From Actinoplanes solisilvae (lineage in GTDB: Bacteria; Actinomycetota; Actinomycetes; Mycobacteriales; Micromonosporaceae), in the NCBI RefSeq assembly GCF_003999975.1, contig NZ_RJAC01000002.1, forward strand, positions 558,001-622,000: a stretch of 64,000 bases of DNA. The letters run 5' to 3'. Positions 33,533 to 41,673 of the stretch are shown here, one piece after another; the first letter of the stretch is position 1, and each line of letters begins with the position of its first letter. The position numbers were made by a program, and so were the translations under genes. Below the pieces are notes generated by a model. It searched no databases. It was not told the DNA's origin and saw only the letters and a program-made list of their open reading frames with translations.

Positions 33533-34201
33533 ATGTCTACGAAAAAGATCGCCATCGTCCTGAGCAGCCACGAGCAGCTCGGCGACACCGGCCGCACGAC
33601 CGGCTACTACGTCTCCGAGGCGGCCCACCCGTGGGTCGAATTCGTCGACGCCGGCTACCAGGTCGAGCTGCTCTCGATCGCGGGCGGCACCCCGCCGCGC
33701 GACGGCGAGGACCAGTCCGACCCCGCCCAGCGGCGCTTCCTGGCCGAGGCGGCCGACGACCTGGCCGCGACCCGCCGCCCGCAGGACGCCGACCCGGCCG
33801 GCTACGACGCCGTGCTGCTCGCCGGCGGCCACGGCACGATGTGGGACTTCCCCGGCTCGGCGCCGCTGGCCACGCTGGTCCGCTCGGTGTGGGAGCAGGG
33901 CGGCGTCGTCGGCGCGGTCTGCCACGGCCCGTCGGGTCTGGTCGACGTCGTGCTGGCCGACGGCAAGCCGCTGGTCGCGGGCCGCGCGGTCGCCGGCTTC
34001 ACCAACGCGGAGGAGGCCGCCGTCGGGCTGACCGACGTGGTGCCGTTCGCCCTGGAAACCCGGCTGCGCGAGCTGGGCGCCGACCACCGCCCGGCCGCCG
34101 ACTGGCAGCCCCAGGTCGTGCGCGACGGCCGTCTGGTCACCGGCCAGAACCCGCAGAGTGCTCCCGGGGTCGCCAAGGCGATGCTCGAGGCACTGAGCTA
34201 G
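33533..34201 (+). CDS. DJ-1/PfpI-family (class I glutamine amidotransferase-like) protein
   Basis: A 222-residue cytosolic protein of the Hsp31/YajL-like branch. The catalytic cysteine elbow is GAVCHGPSGLVDV near residue 128; the preceding DAVLLAGGHGTMWDF and the acidic residue in the first loop (HPWVEFVDAGY) complete the family triad pattern. Members act as glyoxalase III, deglycase-like or chaperone enzymes against reactive carbonyls; which applies here is unknown. Divergent from, and probably controlled by, the LysR regulator. Its stop overlaps that of the converging lectin-like gene by 4 bp. Confidence 0.88.
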   Translation: MSTKKIAIVLSSHEQLGDTGRTTGYYVSEAAHPWVEFVDAGYQVELLSIAGGTPPRDGEDQSDPAQRRFLAEAADDLAATRRPQDADPAGYDAVLLAGGHGTMWDFPGSAPLATLVRSVWEQGGVVGAVCHGPSGLVDVVLADGKPLVAGRAVAGFTNAEEAAVGLTDVVPFALETRLRELGADHRPAADWQPQVVRDGRLVTGQNPQSAPGVAKAMLEALS

Positions 34202-34917
34202 CCGACCTGCACCCAGACGTTGTCGAGGGCGCCGTTGAACTGGTCGTTGTCGGCGTAGGCCCCCTTGCCACCGATGCTCATCGGGCGGTTGTTGGTGACT
34301 GAGAGCCCCGGCGGCAGGGGGATGCGGCCCCTCATGACGTCGTCGACGTGGATCGACAGCCAAGCGCCGGCCCGGGAGCAACGGATCCGGTGCCAGCGGC
34401 TGTCCGCGACCGTGACGGCACTGGTGGCCATCTTGATGTGGCGCGGCCGGTCGCCGACCAGCACACAGCTCGGGCGGCCGGCCGCGCCGTCGATCTGGAG
34501 CTTCCACTGACTGCTCGTCGACGAGTAGCCCTTCTGGATGACGTTCTGCCCCTTGCTCGTCTGGCCCGGCCGCAGAAACACGTCGGCGCCGTACGAGATG
34601 TTCCGGGGGCCCGGGTTCAGGTCGGGGGTCGACGGCGTCTGCAGCGCCACGTGCGGGCAGACCCGTGACACGCAGCGGGCCGGGAAGAGCAGCGCCGACC
34701 CCTGCCCGTGCACGACGTGGCGCACGGTACCGCCGTGGCCCGAGATGACGCGCAGCGTGTGCCCGCGGCCCGACTCGTCGACGATCGAGGCGGACCGCAC
34801 GTTGAACGCGTAGCGGGCCATCATCACGCCCGGCGCGTCCACCTCGGCCGCCGCCGCGGGCGCGGTCCCGCCCACGGCCACGGCGAGGACCACCCCTACG
34901 AACCAGCAAGATCGCAT
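34198..34917 (-). CDS. Secreted LamG/concanavalin-A-like lectin-fold protein
   Basis: A 239-residue exported protein. The signal peptide is SCWFVGVVLAVAVGGTAPAAAA with cleavage before EVDAPG. The mature part is a single LamG/laminin-type jelly roll: ARYAFNVRSASIVDESGRGH, ALLFPARC, the KLQIDGAAG strand, DSRWHRIRCSRAGAWLSIHVDD and the final FNGALDNVWVQVG, all typical of sugar- or protein-binding LamG modules. Four cysteines could form two disulfides. No catalytic domain is attached. Start ATG 34917; a longer frame would remove the signal. Confidence 0.8.
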   Translation of the reverse strand: MRSCWFVGVVLAVAVGGTAPAAAAEVDAPGVMMARYAFNVRSASIVDESGRGHTLRVISGHGGTVRHVVHGQGSALLFPARCVSRVCPHVALQTPSTPDLNPGPRNISYGADVFLRPGQTSKGQNVIQKGYSSTSSQWKLQIDGAAGRPSCVLVGDRPRHIKMATSAVTVADSRWHRIRCSRAGAWLSIHVDDVMRGRIPLPPGLSVTNNRPMSIGGKGAYADNDQFNGALDNVWVQVG

Positions 34918-35012
34918 GCCCGAATTATGGCTTGTAAACGGTTTGTCAATGACTGGGTGGCCTGGACCCCCGCGCGAGCCCACCCACTCGAAAGGGTTGA
35001 TAACCCCCGAAA

Positions 35013-35085
35013 GGGGATTAAATTCAGCCGCGCTGGGTAGCGGCGACCACTCGCGTGGGCGGGCCTCCCGCGTCGGGTAGCGGCC
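35013..35085. other. Short gap with an imperfect duplication
   Basis: Between the lectin-like gene (start 34917) and the MFS stop (35086), GGGTAGCGGC recurs at 35035 and 35074 and CGCGTGGGCGG at 35053 and 35092. This is an imperfect 39-bp tandem duplication reaching into the last codons of the MFS gene. A small CCCC-CGAAA-GGGG hairpin (35014-35026) may help end the MFS transcript. Otherwise nothing seen. Confidence 0.4.
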
Positions 35086-36576
35086 TCAGCCCGCGTGGGC
35101 GGCTGCCGGCTCGGCCGGCAGATCCTCCTTGTGCGCCTGGATCAGAAGGGCCGAGACCCCGGCGGCGACCAGGATGATGATCGCCGCCCAGGTGAACGCG
35201 ATCGTGTAGCCGTCCAACTGGGCGAGCAGGCCGTTGCGTTCCCCTTGCGCCGGTGTCGTGGCCACATGGGCGGCCAGATAGGCCGTGATGGCGCTCGTCG
35301 CGATGGTGTTCAGCAGGGCCGTGCCCAGGGATCCGCCGACCTGCTGGGTCGCGTTGAGGGCCGCGCTCGCCGCACCCGCGTCGTGCTCGGGCACGCCGAT
35401 CAGGGCCAGGCTCGACAGTGGCACGAACGTGAAGCCCAGGCCGAGACCCAGCAGCAGCTGCGCCCAGGCCAGGTGACCCCAGAACGACGTGTCGAGGTCG
35501 ACGAAGCGCAGCCAGAACATGCCGCCCGCGGCCAGGATCGGGCCGACCACCATGAGCGGTTTCGGACCGATCCTCGGCATCAGGTTGCTGGCCGCGCCGG
35601 CTGAGATCAGCACGCCGACGGTGACCGGGAGCGCGGCGAAGCCCGCCTTCAGCGGCGTGTAGCCGAGCACGTTCTGCTGATAGAGCGTGAGGAAGAGGAA
35701 CGCGCCGAAGAGCCCGGCGCCGACCAGCATCGACGTGATGTAGGCCCCGCCGCGGTTGCGTTCGAGCACGATGCGCAGCGGCAGCAGCGGGTTGCGGACG
35801 CGCCGCTCGATCAGCACGAAGACGGCCAGCAGGGCCAGACCGCCGAAGATGCAGCCGAGGGTGACCGGCGAGCTCCAGCCTCGGTCGGGCTTCGCCGCCT
35901 CGTTGAAGCCGTAGACCAGGGCCACCAGGCCGAGCGTGACCACCACGGCCCCTGGCAGGTCGTATTTCGTGTTGCCGGTCGCCTTGCTCTCGGGCACCAG
36001 TGGCAGCGCCAGGAACAGCACGAGGATGGCGATCGGGATGTTGACCAGCAGGCACCAGCGCCAGTCGGCGTACTCGGTGAGCACGCCACCGAGCAGCAGA
36101 CCGACCGCCGACCCGCCGCCCGCGATGGCGCCGTAGACGGCGAACGCCTTGGCCCGCTCTCTCGCCTCGACGAAGAGCACGGTGAGCAGGGCCAGCGACG
36201 CGGGAGCGAGCAGCGCGCCGAACGCGCCCTGCAGCGCCCGCGCGCCGAACAGCATCGGGCCGTTCTGAGCCAGGCCGCCGATGGCCGACGCGGCCGCGAA
36301 GCCGAGCGCGCCCACGATGAACGTGCGCTTGCGCCCCCAGTAGTCGGCGATGCGGCCGCCGAGCAGCAGCAGGCCGCCGAAGGCGAGGGTGTAGGCCGTG
36401 ATGACCCATTGCCGGTCGGCGTCGCTGATGACGAGCTCACGCTGGGCACTGGGCAGGGCGATGTTCACGATGGTGGCGTCGAGGACCACCATGAGCTGGG
36501 CGAGCGCGATGACGCCGAGCGTGACCCAGCGGCGCGGATTCGCGTCGGTGGACGTCGCTTCAGTTGCTGCTGACAC
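35086..36576 (-). CDS. MFS multidrug transporter, DHA2 (EmrB/QacA) family
   Basis: A 496-residue proton-driven efflux pump with 14 predicted helices. Family motifs are LDATIVNIALPSAQREL (motif D1) near residue 32, GGRIADYWGRKRTF (motif A) near 74, and the helix-5 GGGSAVGLLLGG (motif C) near 152. Basic loops and a short charged tail (HKEDLPAEPAAAHAG) complete it. Its start overlaps the upstream NDH-2 gene by 17 bp, so the two are co-transcribed. The drug or metabolite exported is unknown. Confidence 0.9.
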   Translation of the reverse strand: MSAATEATSTDANPRRWVTLGVIALAQLMVVLDATIVNIALPSAQRELVISDADRQWVITAYTLAFGGLLLLGGRIADYWGRKRTFIVGALGFAAASAIGGLAQNGPMLFGARALQGAFGALLAPASLALLTVLFVEARERAKAFAVYGAIAGGGSAVGLLLGGVLTEYADWRWCLLVNIPIAILVLFLALPLVPESKATGNTKYDLPGAVVVTLGLVALVYGFNEAAKPDRGWSSPVTLGCIFGGLALLAVFVLIERRVRNPLLPLRIVLERNRGGAYITSMLVGAGLFGAFLFLTLYQQNVLGYTPLKAGFAALPVTVGVLISAGAASNLMPRIGPKPLMVVGPILAAGGMFWLRFVDLDTSFWGHLAWAQLLLGLGLGFTFVPLSSLALIGVPEHDAGAASAALNATQQVGGSLGTALLNTIATSAITAYLAAHVATTPAQGERNGLLAQLDGYTIAFTWAAIIILVAAGVSALLIQAHKEDLPAEPAAAHAG

Positions 36577-37873
36577 GTGGTTGTTCCTCTAGCTCAGGGG
36601 ACGCGCTGTCCAACGGCACCGATCGGCCGGGCACGAGTCCTAGTTGGACTCCCTGGCGAGGCAGCACGGCGTCGAGCAGCCAATCGGCGGCCACGCGCAC
36701 CCGGTTGCCGGGCATCGAGAGCAGGTGGTAGCCGCGGGTCACGACCTTGGCCGGGAAGCCCGAGAGCGGCACGCCGAGCGGGTTGGCCGCCGAGTCGAGC
36801 CCGCCCAGATCGACCACGAAACCAAGGTCATAGTGCTTGTACGGCTTGCGGCTGCCGTCGCCGTACGACGCCGCGATGTTCTTCGCCGCGACCACGCCCT
36901 GGCGGCTGGCGTGCTGCGCGGTCATGCCGGTGATCTCGCCGGGGCGGGTCAGGTCGGGCACGGCGGCCGCGTCGCCGATCGCGTAGACGTCGGGGTAGCC
37001 GGGCACGGTGAGGAACTCGTCGACCACCACGCGGCCCTCGCGCAACGGCAGGCCCAGGTCGGCGACCATCGGGTCGGGGCGCACGCCGACGCACCAGATC
37101 AGCGACCGGGTGACCACGAAGTCTCCCGTGGACAGGTGAACCCCGGCCTCGGTGGCCTCCTTGACGCTGGTGCCCAGCATGAGCTCGACCCCGCGGGAGC
37201 GCAGCACCTCGTCGGAGGCGACGGCGAGCCGCTCGTCGAGGCTGGGCAGCACCCGGTCGGCCGTGTCGAGCAGGATCCAGCGGACCTTGTCGCGCAGTTC
37301 GGGGCGGTCGGCCGTCAGCGCCCGGGTGAAGAGCACGCCCTGGGCCGCCACCTCGGTGCCCGTGTAGCCGGCGCCGACCACGACGAAGGTGCACCGGGCC
37401 CGCTGCTCCTCCTCGGAGGCGGCGTTGACCGCGAGCTCGATCTGGCGGGTGATGTGGTCGCGCAGGAAGAGCGCCTCGGGGATGCCGCGGAAGCCGTGGG
37501 CGTACATGGTCACGCCGGGCACGGGCAGCAGCTTGTTCACGCTGCCGGCCGCGATGACCATGCGGTGGTAACCGATCGTGCCGGACTGGCCGTCGGGGTT
37601 GCGATAGGTGACCGTGCGGTTGCCGAGGTCGAAGCGGTCGACGTGGCCCAGGATCTGGCGCGCACCGGGCAGCGCCGCCTGCAGCGAGACGGTGACCCGC
37701 CGGGGCTCGAGGATCCCGGCCGCCACCTCGGGCAGCAGCGGGAGGTAGAGGAAATAGTCGGTCGGGTTCACCACGACGATCTCGGCGCCGCCCCGGGAGA
37801 GCTTCGTCAGGGTGCGGGCCGCGGCGAAACCGGCGAAACCGGCTCCGACGATCACGATGCGGGGGCGTGCCAT
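36560..37873 (-). CDS. Type II NADH dehydrogenase-like FAD oxidoreductase
   Basis: A 437-residue flavoprotein resembling NDH-2, which passes electrons from NADH to menaquinone without pumping protons. The FAD Rossmann motif is IVIVGAGFAGFAAARTL at 5-21, the NAD Rossmann motif is FVVVGAGYTGTEVAAQ near 165, and VYAIGDAAAVPD near 300 binds FAD. YPDVYAIGD and TAQHASRQG are NDH-2-typical. The C-terminus has an amphipathic membrane-binding region (YHLLSMPGNRVRVAADWLLD). GGAAGG precedes ATG 37873. It may work in respiration or redox balancing; its coupling to an MFS pump is unexplained. Confidence 0.87.
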   Translation of the reverse strand: MARPRIVIVGAGFAGFAAARTLTKLSRGGAEIVVVNPTDYFLYLPLLPEVAAGILEPRRVTVSLQAALPGARQILGHVDRFDLGNRTVTYRNPDGQSGTIGYHRMVIAAGSVNKLLPVPGVTMYAHGFRGIPEALFLRDHITRQIELAVNAASEEEQRARCTFVVVGAGYTGTEVAAQGVLFTRALTADRPELRDKVRWILLDTADRVLPSLDERLAVASDEVLRSRGVELMLGTSVKEATEAGVHLSTGDFVVTRSLIWCVGVRPDPMVADLGLPLREGRVVVDEFLTVPGYPDVYAIGDAAAVPDLTRPGEITGMTAQHASRQGVVAAKNIAASYGDGSRKPYKHYDLGFVVDLGGLDSAANPLGVPLSGFPAKVVTRGYHLLSMPGNRVRVAADWLLDAVLPRQGVQLGLVPGRSVPLDSASPELEEQPRVSSN

Positions 37874-37986
37874 GGCGGGTCCTTCCGTCCAGGGCGCCGT
37901 CAACGCCCGCCGAGCAGAACCGTTGCCCCACCGACGCTACCGAAAACCGTCTGACCTGCGATGTGAGCGGCGTGACATCGCGTGGT

Positions 37987-38025
37987 CGGCCGTTCGGCCG
38001 ATATTCGAATTCGGCCGAACGGCCG
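37987..38025. promoter_or_regulatory. 39-bp near-perfect palindrome in a divergent control region
   Basis: Arms CGGCCGTTCGGCCGA (37987-38001) and its exact complement (38011-38025) surround TATTCGAAT, itself palindromic but for one T. Each arm is built of CGGCCG boxes. It lies 114 bp upstream of the NDH-2 start and 213 bp upstream of the sigma-factor start, in a 364-bp gene-free gap. It is more likely a paired operator than a terminator, since both flanking genes read away. Confidence 0.6.
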
Positions 38026-38070
38026 TCGTCCATCCATCGACGTCCTCGCGTCTAGTACGGCGCCGGACGA

Positions 38071-38134
38071 TGCCCTCACGGGGAGGCGTCGCACGGCGGC
38101 GCGGCCGGTCGGTGCCCACACGGGGTGGCATCGC
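38071..38134. repeat. Two 22-bp direct repeats spaced 42 bp
   Basis: Units at 38071-38092 and 38113-38134, both of the form TGCCC-CACGGGG-GGC-TCGC, match at about 18 of 22 positions. The 42-bp spacing is four helical turns. They sit upstream of the SigE-family gene, possibly as regulator sites. Confidence 0.5.
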
Positions 38135-38237
38135 CCGGCCGCTTGAGAGGGGAGGGGGAGACGTGGTCGGCAGCGCGGTGCTTGATCCGCTTGAGTACGC
38201 TCACATCTCCCCCGCCCCCTCGAACGGACACCCTCGA

Positions 38238-38765
38238 ATGGACGCCCGTGAGGCCGACTATGCGCATTTCGTCCGCTCCCGGACCCACGCATTGTTGCGC
38301 TCGGCGTACCTTCTGACCGGCGATCAGCACCTCGCCGAAGACCTCGTGCAGGAAGCCCTCGCGCGCACCCACCGGGCCTGGGCGCGCCTCGACCGCACCG
38401 AACACGCCGAGGCGTACGCCCGGAAGGTCATGTACCACGCCCAGGTGTCGATCTGGCGCCGCCCGAAGGTCGCCGAGGTGCTGCCGGCCGACTTCGAACC
38501 CGACCGCAACCACGGCGCCGACGACCACGCCGAGTCGGCCGTCGAGCGCCTCGTGCTGCGCCGCGCCCTGCTCACGTTGAGCGCCAAGCAGCGCGCCGTG
38601 ATCGTGCTCCGCTTCTTCGAGGACCACACCGAGGCCGAGGCGGCCAAGCTGCTGGGCGTGTCGGTCAGCACGGTCAAGACCCAGACCGGTCGCGCCCTCG
38701 ACCGGCTGCGCGCGCTCCTGCCCGACCTGCGGGTGCTCACCGAGATGCCGGAGCCGGGCCGATGA
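38238..38765 (+). CDS. SigE-family (ECF) RNA polymerase sigma factor
   Basis: A 175-residue extracytoplasmic-function sigma factor of the actinobacterial SigE family. Region 2 is the usual start DAREADYAHFVRSRTHALLR, then LLTGDQHLAEDLVQEALART and HAEAYARKVMYHAQVSIWRR. Region 4 is LTLSAKQRAVIVLRFFEDHT followed by EAEAAKLLGVSVSTVKTQTG. I chose ATG 38238 because family members begin at this point; GTG codons further up are possible. The stop overlaps the next gene (ATGA), which encodes a membrane protein likely to be its anti-sigma partner. Confidence 0.88.
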   Translation: MDAREADYAHFVRSRTHALLRSAYLLTGDQHLAEDLVQEALARTHRAWARLDRTEHAEAYARKVMYHAQVSIWRRPKVAEVLPADFEPDRNHGADDHAESAVERLVLRRALLTLSAKQRAVIVLRFFEDHTEAEAAKLLGVSVSTVKTQTGRALDRLRALLPDLRVLTEMPEPGR

Positions 38766-39886
38766 CCGCCGAGGACGACCGCCTGCGGTGCGCGCTGCGT
38801 GACCTCGCCGACGTCGCGGAGCCCACCGACCTCTACGAACGCGCGCTCGGCTGCTCGCGCCGCATCGCCCGCCGCGAGGCCACGATCGGCGCCTGCGCCG
38901 CCGTGGTGGTGATCGGCGTGCTGGTCAGCGGGCTGTGGGGCCTACCGCACACCGAGCAGCACGACATCCCGGTCGCCGCCGCCTCGCAACCCGGCCCGTC
39001 GTCCGGACCGTCGAGGGCGCCGACTGCCACGGTGTCCCGGCCCGGGCCGGAGAGACCGACCGAGGCGGCCCACCAGCCCGCGCCCGAGAAGAGATCCGAG
39101 GTGGCGATCCCCCCGGCCGAACCGAGCTCGCTGACGCTGGCCGACCTGCCGGGACACGTCTTCTACTCCGGTCGCGACATCGTCCGCCTGTCGCCCTCCA
39201 GCGGCGAGAGCGACGTCGTGCTGGCGGACGCGCCCTCCTCGGTCGGCGTCTCGCCCGACGGCCGTCGCATCGCCTTCGTCACCGAGGGCCGGCTGCTCGT
39301 CAGCGAGAGCGGCCGCGAGGCGAAGCAGGTGGCCGACGGGGTGGCCGACGCCGACCAGGCCCCGGTCTGGTCCCCCGCCGGCGACCGGCTGCTCATCGAC
39401 GCCGCCGCACCGGGCGTGCTCGACCTCGGAACGGGAACGATCACACCGCTGCCCAGCAGCCTCGCCACCGGGCAGCACTTCCGGTGGTCGGGCGACGGCA
39501 ACAAGCTCGTGTACGCGACGTCGTCGTGCGACCTGAAGCTCTCGGCCGACGACGCCGCGGCGGAAACCTCCGTGGCGGTGCCGGGCGAGGTCTCGGCCTG
39601 CAAGCCGACCAGCGTCGACGCCACCGGCGAGCGGGTGACCGTGCCCCTGCAGACCGACGACACCGCCGACACTGTCATCGACACCGCCACCGGCCGGCCC
39701 GAGGTGCTCCCGGTCGAGGGCACGGTGATCGGCACGGTGTTCGACCCCGACGGCAACCTGCTCGTACGCACCGCGGACGACAGCGGGACCGTGCTCTGGC
39801 TCTTCGGGCCCGACAACGAGTTGCTGGTACGCGCGATCGAGCCCAGCGGCGTACGAGATCTGGATCTGCTGGCCTACACCCGCTGA
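38762..39886 (+). CDS. Membrane-anchored beta-propeller protein, likely anti-sigma partner
   Basis: A 374-residue protein. Residues 1-42 are cytoplasmic and charged (EDDRLRCALRDLADVAEPTD), residues ~43-62 one membrane helix (GACAAVVVIGVLVSGLWGL), then a Pro/Ser/Glu linker of about 60 residues and an external TolB/WD40-like propeller (VVLADAPSSVGVSPDGRRIA, APVWSPAGDRLLIDAAA, FRWSGDGNKLVYA). The gene overlaps the SigE-family gene by 4 bp, and this topology is standard for membrane regulators of ECF sigma factors. It lacks a zinc-binding anti-sigma HxxxCxxC motif, so direct sigma binding by the N-terminus is inference. Confidence 0.75.
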   Translation: MTAEDDRLRCALRDLADVAEPTDLYERALGCSRRIARREATIGACAAVVVIGVLVSGLWGLPHTEQHDIPVAAASQPGPSSGPSRAPTATVSRPGPERPTEAAHQPAPEKRSEVAIPPAEPSSLTLADLPGHVFYSGRDIVRLSPSSGESDVVLADAPSSVGVSPDGRRIAFVTEGRLLVSESGREAKQVADGVADADQAPVWSPAGDRLLIDAAAPGVLDLGTGTITPLPSSLATGQHFRWSGDGNKLVYATSSCDLKLSADDAAAETSVAVPGEVSACKPTSVDATGERVTVPLQTDDTADTVIDTATGRPEVLPVEGTVIGTVFDPDGNLLVRTADDSGTVLWLFGPDNELLVRAIEPSGVRDLDLLAYTR

Positions 39887-39918
39887 ACGCCCGCACCGTC
39901 CCCGCGGCGGATGCGACC

Positions 39919-40944
39919 ATGATCTCGATGGCGTTGTCGCAACAGACCGTCCCGGCTCCGTGGTGGCGCCGCGGGCCGGCCGTCGCCGTGCTCGTCGTGA
40001 CCGTGCTCGGCGTCGAGCTGGTGCTCGGCTGGTCGTCGCTGACCGGGGCGCTGACCCAGCTACGCGAACCGCAGTGGAAGTGGGTGGCCGCCGCGCTCGT
40101 GGTCGAGCTGATCTCGATGGGCTCGTACGCCCGCATGCAGCGCGCGCTGCTGCACGGGGCGGGCACCAAGGTCAGCATGCGCAAGCACGTGGCCACCGCG
40201 TACGCCGCGCACTCGCTGAGCGCCACCCTGCCCGGCGGCCCGGTCTTCTCGACGACGTTCAACTTCCAGCAGCTCCGCCGCTATGGCGCCTCGCCGGCCG
40301 TCGCCTCGTGGTGCGTCACGCTCAGCGGCGTGCTGTCGACCGGCGCGCTGGTGGTGATCGGCGCGGTCGGGGGCCTGCTCGCCCGCAACACCGGAAGCTG
40401 GCGTTCCCTCGCCGGTTACGCGGTCGCCGCCGTGGTGGTCGCTTTCGGCGTACGTCAACTCGCCGAGCACCCCCAAGCGCTGGACCGCCCGGTCCGCGCC
40501 GTGCTGAGCGGGGTCAACCGGCTGCGCAAACGCCCGCCCGAGCACGGCCACGCCCGGCTGATCGGCTTCGTCGAACAGCTCCGCGAGGTGCGCGTGCACC
40601 CGGCCAACTTCGCCGTCGCCGTCGTGCTCGCGCTGCTCAACTGGCTTTTCGACGCGCTCTGCCTGTGGCTGTGCTGCGTCGCGGTGGGGGTCGGCGAGAT
40701 CAGCCCGGTCAGCCTGGTCATCGCCTACTGCGCGGGCATGGCCGCGGCCAGCGTGCCGATCGTGCCCGGCGGGCTCGGGGTGGTGGACGCCGCCCTGGTG
40801 CTCGGTCTGGTCGCCGGCGGCCTGGGCGGCGCGCACGCGGTCGCCGCCGTCGTGCTCTACCGCCTGATCAGTTTCGGCTTCATCATCGGTCTCGGCTGGC
40901 TGGTCTGGCTGGGCCTGCGCTACAAGTACCGCGTCAGCGCTTGA
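39919..40944 (+). CDS. UPF0104/lysylphosphatidylglycerol-synthase-like transmembrane protein
   Basis: A 341-residue membrane protein with about 8 helices of the LPG_synthase_TM family (YbhN/AglD2-like). Blocks seen: AALVVELISMGSYARMQRAL, ATAYAAHSLSATLPGGPVFS with the family's small-residue loop, and MAAASVPIVPGGLGVVDAALV near residue 270, which is the signature GG-GV-E/D region. It lacks the soluble aminoacyl-transfer domain of MprF, so it is likely a flippase- or transport-type member. ATG 39919 or 39928. Its 3' end overlaps the converging TPR gene by 11 bp. Confidence 0.83.
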   Translation: MISMALSQQTVPAPWWRRGPAVAVLVVTVLGVELVLGWSSLTGALTQLREPQWKWVAAALVVELISMGSYARMQRALLHGAGTKVSMRKHVATAYAAHSLSATLPGGPVFSTTFNFQQLRRYGASPAVASWCVTLSGVLSTGALVVIGAVGGLLARNTGSWRSLAGYAVAAVVVAFGVRQLAEHPQALDRPVRAVLSGVNRLRKRPPEHGHARLIGFVEQLREVRVHPANFAVAVVLALLNWLFDALCLWLCCVAVGVGEISPVSLVIAYCAGMAAASVPIVPGGLGVVDAALVLGLVAGGLGGAHAVAAVVLYRLISFGFIIGLGWLVWLGLRYKYRVSA

Positions 40945-41620
40945 ACAGCCGCCAGCCGCGCTTCTTGACCTCGGGCGGTCGCTCGGCGACGCCGTTGAGC
41001 TGGGCCAGGCGGCGCTGGGCGATCGGATTCTCGGGCTCCATCCTCAGCGACGTGAGCAGCGCCTGGCGGGCCTGGTCGACGTGGCCGAGGGCGTCCAGCG
41101 TCACGCCGTGGGTGTAGTAGTAGTGCGCCTCGGTCGGGTCGAGCCCGATGGCCGTACGGGCGGACTGCTCAGCGTCGGAGATCTGCCGGTCGGCCGCGAG
41201 CAGGGCCCACGCGACCCGGTCGTGCCAGAGCGCGTTGCGCGGGTCGGCGATGACGGCCCGGTAGGCCATCGTGACCGCCTCCTCGTGCCGGCCGAGCACG
41301 GTGAGCGCGCGGCTCGCCAGCGCGAGCGGCCGCGGATCACTCGGGTCGAGCTGCACGGCGTGGTCGGCCGCGTTGAGCGCTTCCTCGACGTTTTCGAGCG
41401 CGAGCTGCAGCCGGGCGAGCAGGATCCAGCCCTCGGCCGCGTCCGGGGCGGCGGCGAGCGCCGGCTGGAGCGTCGCTACGGCCCGACCGAGCTCGAGCTG
41501 CTCGAAGAGCGTGGCCGACTGCGCGATCGCCAGTTCGGTGGGGCCGCTGAACGCGCGCGCTTCGGTGAGGGGGCGCGCCGTCGGCGGCGCGTCCCTGGTC
41601 CGCAGGGGGTTGGCGGTCAC
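40934..41620 (-). CDS. Tetratricopeptide-repeat protein
   Basis: A 228-residue soluble protein built from about five 34-residue TPR units (LGRAVATLQPALAAAPDAAE, VEEALNAADHAVQLDPSDPR, HEEAVTMAYRAVIADPRNAL, SDAEQSARTAIGLDPTEAHY, VDQARQALLTSLRMEPENP) after a 30-residue extension. The C-terminus is basic (KKRGWRLFKR). It should be a protein-interaction scaffold; partners are unknown. No signal peptide or membrane helix. Monocistronic, convergent with the membrane protein gene. Confidence 0.85.
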   Translation of the reverse strand: MTANPLRTRDAPPTARPLTEARAFSGPTELAIAQSATLFEQLELGRAVATLQPALAAAPDAAEGWILLARLQLALENVEEALNAADHAVQLDPSDPRPLALASRALTVLGRHEEAVTMAYRAVIADPRNALWHDRVAWALLAADRQISDAEQSARTAIGLDPTEAHYYYTHGVTLDALGHVDQARQALLTSLRMEPENPIAQRRLAQLNGVAERPPEVKKRGWRLFKR

Positions 41621-41673
41621 ATCGGGATGATCGGCCGGTTCGCACCGCGGATGAGGGTTTCGGCCAGATCCGG

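Noticed and set aside
34198..37873. A natural-product gene cluster around the MFS pump
   Set aside because: No synthase, peptide precursor or tailoring enzyme set; these are separate housekeeping or stress genes.
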